64,000 nucleotides of DNA from positions 542,906 to 606,905 of the forward strand of contig NZ_JACHGN010000004.1 in assembly GCF_014202315.1 (NCBI RefSeq). The letters run 5' to 3'. The notes under the pieces are model-generated. The model was not told where the DNA came from. It did not search any database and saw only the letters and a list, made by a program, of their open reading frames with translations. Below, in pieces: positions 63,133-64,000 of the stretch. Made by a program: the position numbers and the translations under genes. Every line of letters begins with the position of its first letter. The stretch's first letter is position 1. This DNA comes from Thermocatellispora tengchongensis (GTDB taxonomy: Bacteria; Actinomycetota; Actinomycetes; Streptosporangiales; Streptosporangiaceae).

Positions 63133-63602
63133 CGACCCTGCGCACGGAACGGTTGGAACTACGTCCCGCCACCCGGCAGGACGCGGACGCACTACGCGAG
63201 CACTGGAACCATCCCGACGTCAGGCGCTACCTGTTCGACGGAAAGGAGGTCGATCCCACCCTCGTCGCCACCTTGATCGCCGAGAGCGACATCGCCCGCG
63301 ACGGCTACGGCCTGTGGCGAATACACCGCGACGGCGCCCTGGTCGGCGTCTGCGGCCTGCGCCCGCACGAGTCGGGCGAAGTGGAACTGCTCTACAGCCT
63401 CGACCCGTCCCACTGGGGCCACGGCCTGGTCACCGAGGCCGCCCGCGCGGTCCTCACCGAGGGGGCGAAGGCCGGCCTGACCCGGATCCTCATCGAGACC
63501 GACGAGGACAACGAGGCATCGCAGCGGGTGGCAGTCCGCCTCGGCGCCGTGGACCAGGGCTCCGACGGCCGGCTCCGCCGCTACCTCCTGTCCCTGCCGT
63601 GA
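63129..63602 (+). CDS. GNAT family N-acetyltransferase
   Basis: The protein has 157 residues of the RimJ-like GNAT type. 'TERLELRPATRQDADALREH' starts the fold and 'SHWGHGLVTEAARAVL' is the acetyl-CoA pyrophosphate loop. The acceptor is unknown; ribosomal protein N-termini or a drug are the usual ones. It overlaps the MarR gene and so is likely part of the same efflux/resistance unit. Confidence 0.9.
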   Translation: MTTLRTERLELRPATRQDADALREHWNHPDVRRYLFDGKEVDPTLVATLIAESDIARDGYGLWRIHRDGALVGVCGLRPHESGEVELLYSLDPSHWGHGLVTEAARAVLTEGAKAGLTRILIETDEDNEASQRVAVRLGAVDQGSDGRLRRYLLSLP

Positions 63603-63671
63603 CCACCCCCGAAACCCTGACCACCTCCGAAACCCTGACCACCCGCAAAACGATGACCACCGGCGAAACAC
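63600..63671 (+). repeat. four 18-bp tandem repeats starting at the GNAT stop codon
   Basis: Units TGACCACCCCCGAAACCC, TGACCACCTCCGAAACCC, TGACCACCCGCAAAACGA and TGACCACCGGCGAAACAC follow head to tail; the first TGA is the stop codon of the acetyltransferase gene. Confidence 0.85.
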
Positions 63672-63707
63672 CAAAAGGGCCCTGAAACACAATGGACCCT
63701 GAAACGC

Positions 63708-63741
63708 AGAAAGGGCCATCCCAACCGGGATGGCCCTTTCT
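63708..63741 (-). terminator. terminator of the rRNA operon (bidirectional)
   Basis: AGAAAGGGCCATCCC and GGGATGGCCCTTTCT form a perfect 15-bp stem with a 4-nt loop, 13 bp beyond the 3' end of 5S rRNA. T-runs lie on both sides, so it may also end the acetyltransferase transcript. Confidence 0.92.
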
Positions 63742-63753
63742 GATCAATATTTG

Positions 63754-63871
63754 TCCGGCGGTGACCTACTCTCCCACACCGTCCCCAGTGCAGTACCATC
63801 GGCGCTGGAGGGCTTAACTACCGGGTTCGGAATGTAACCGGGTGTTTCCCCACCGCTAAAACCACCGAAAC
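63754..63871 (-). rRNA. rrf: 5S ribosomal RNA
   Basis: On the minus strand the gene begins GTTTCGGTGGTTTTAGCGG and ends GTAGGTCACCGCCGG, the typical actinobacterial 5S sequence of about 118 nt, including the conserved CCGAACCCGG and GGGAGAGTAGG segments. It lies downstream of 23S in the same operon. Confidence 0.96.
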
Positions 63872-63955
63872 ACTATGAAACACACAACCAACCAACCTAC
63901 CGTTACCTGGTTGCTGTCTCAGAATCACATAGTGGACGCGAGCAAAACTGCTTTG

Positions 63956-64000
63956 TGGTCAAGTCCTCGGCCTATTAGTACCGGTCAGCTCCACACGTTA
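63956..64000 (-). rRNA. rrl: 23S ribosomal RNA, 3' end only
   Basis: On the minus strand the window edge reads TAACGTGTGGAGCTGACC, then GGTACTAATAGGCCGAGGAC, the conserved 3' terminus of 23S rRNA. Most of the gene is beyond the window. The exact 3' end is estimated to within a few bases. Confidence 0.93.

Noticed and set aside
63872..63955. Possible tRNA gene between 5S and 23S rRNA
   Set aside because: The 84-nt spacer has no cloverleaf or TTC-loop consensus; it is a plain rRNA spacer.

Overview
The window is high-GC actinobacterial DNA, most like a filamentous member of the Streptosporangiaceae or a relative; that placement is inferred from gene content, not from a search. The pointers are a WhiB1-type protein, the redox pair SigR/RsrA, nickel superoxide dismutase with its maturation protease, a DasR-type regulator, a PdtaS-type kinase, the biotin synthase auxiliary protein BsaP, an SSI-type protease inhibitor, and frequent GTG/TTG starts with 4-bp ATGA/GTGA overlaps. 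The right edge enters an rRNA operon on the minus strand (5S and the 3' end of 23S).

Layout. 0.07-4 kb: DUF4097 and PadR genes, an oxidoreductase and a membrane protein. 4.2-18.2 kb: a family of five secreted chymotrypsin-fold proteins (4289, 11289, 13143, 14697, 16574), each with its own terminator. Three keep the His/Asp/Ser triad. The last two have Asp in place of the nucleophilic Ser and look like secreted pseudoproteases. A subtilisin-inhibitor-like protein is transcribed divergently from the second member. The family is interrupted at 5.5-9.1 kb by a lower-GC island holding the two ends of a collapsed RHS-type polymorphic toxin (barnase-like tip) and a barstar-like immunity gene. The island lies between two diverged copies of a protease-gene terminator.

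18-31 kb: an NsdA-like regulator, malic enzyme, an amino-acid ABC transporter, sodX/sodN, an anti-sigma/sigma pair, a lipid kinase, a WhiB protein and PdtaS. 31-41 kb: biotin synthesis and use (bioF, a dasR-like gene, bioD, bioB, then bsaP, a small biotin carrier and a biotin carboxylase), with a ThDP enzyme and a PASTA kinase between. 41-53 kb: a canonical/degenerate HD-GYP pair, an epimerase, rsrA/sigR with a recognisable SigR promoter, a methyltransferase, DksA-like, SRAP, aroA, rsgA, hisN, fructosamine kinase and LMW phosphatase genes. 53-58 kb: a pstSCAB operon behind a PHO box, followed by a response regulator without its phospho-acceptor Asp. 58-64 kb: a beta-lactamase-fold lipoprotein, a VWA/solute-binding fusion, MFS/MarR/GNAT genes and the rRNA genes.

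A palindromic intergenic repeat (arms GGCTTGGGCGC / GCGCCCAAGCC) occurs six times between unrelated genes, with paired changes that preserve its hairpins.
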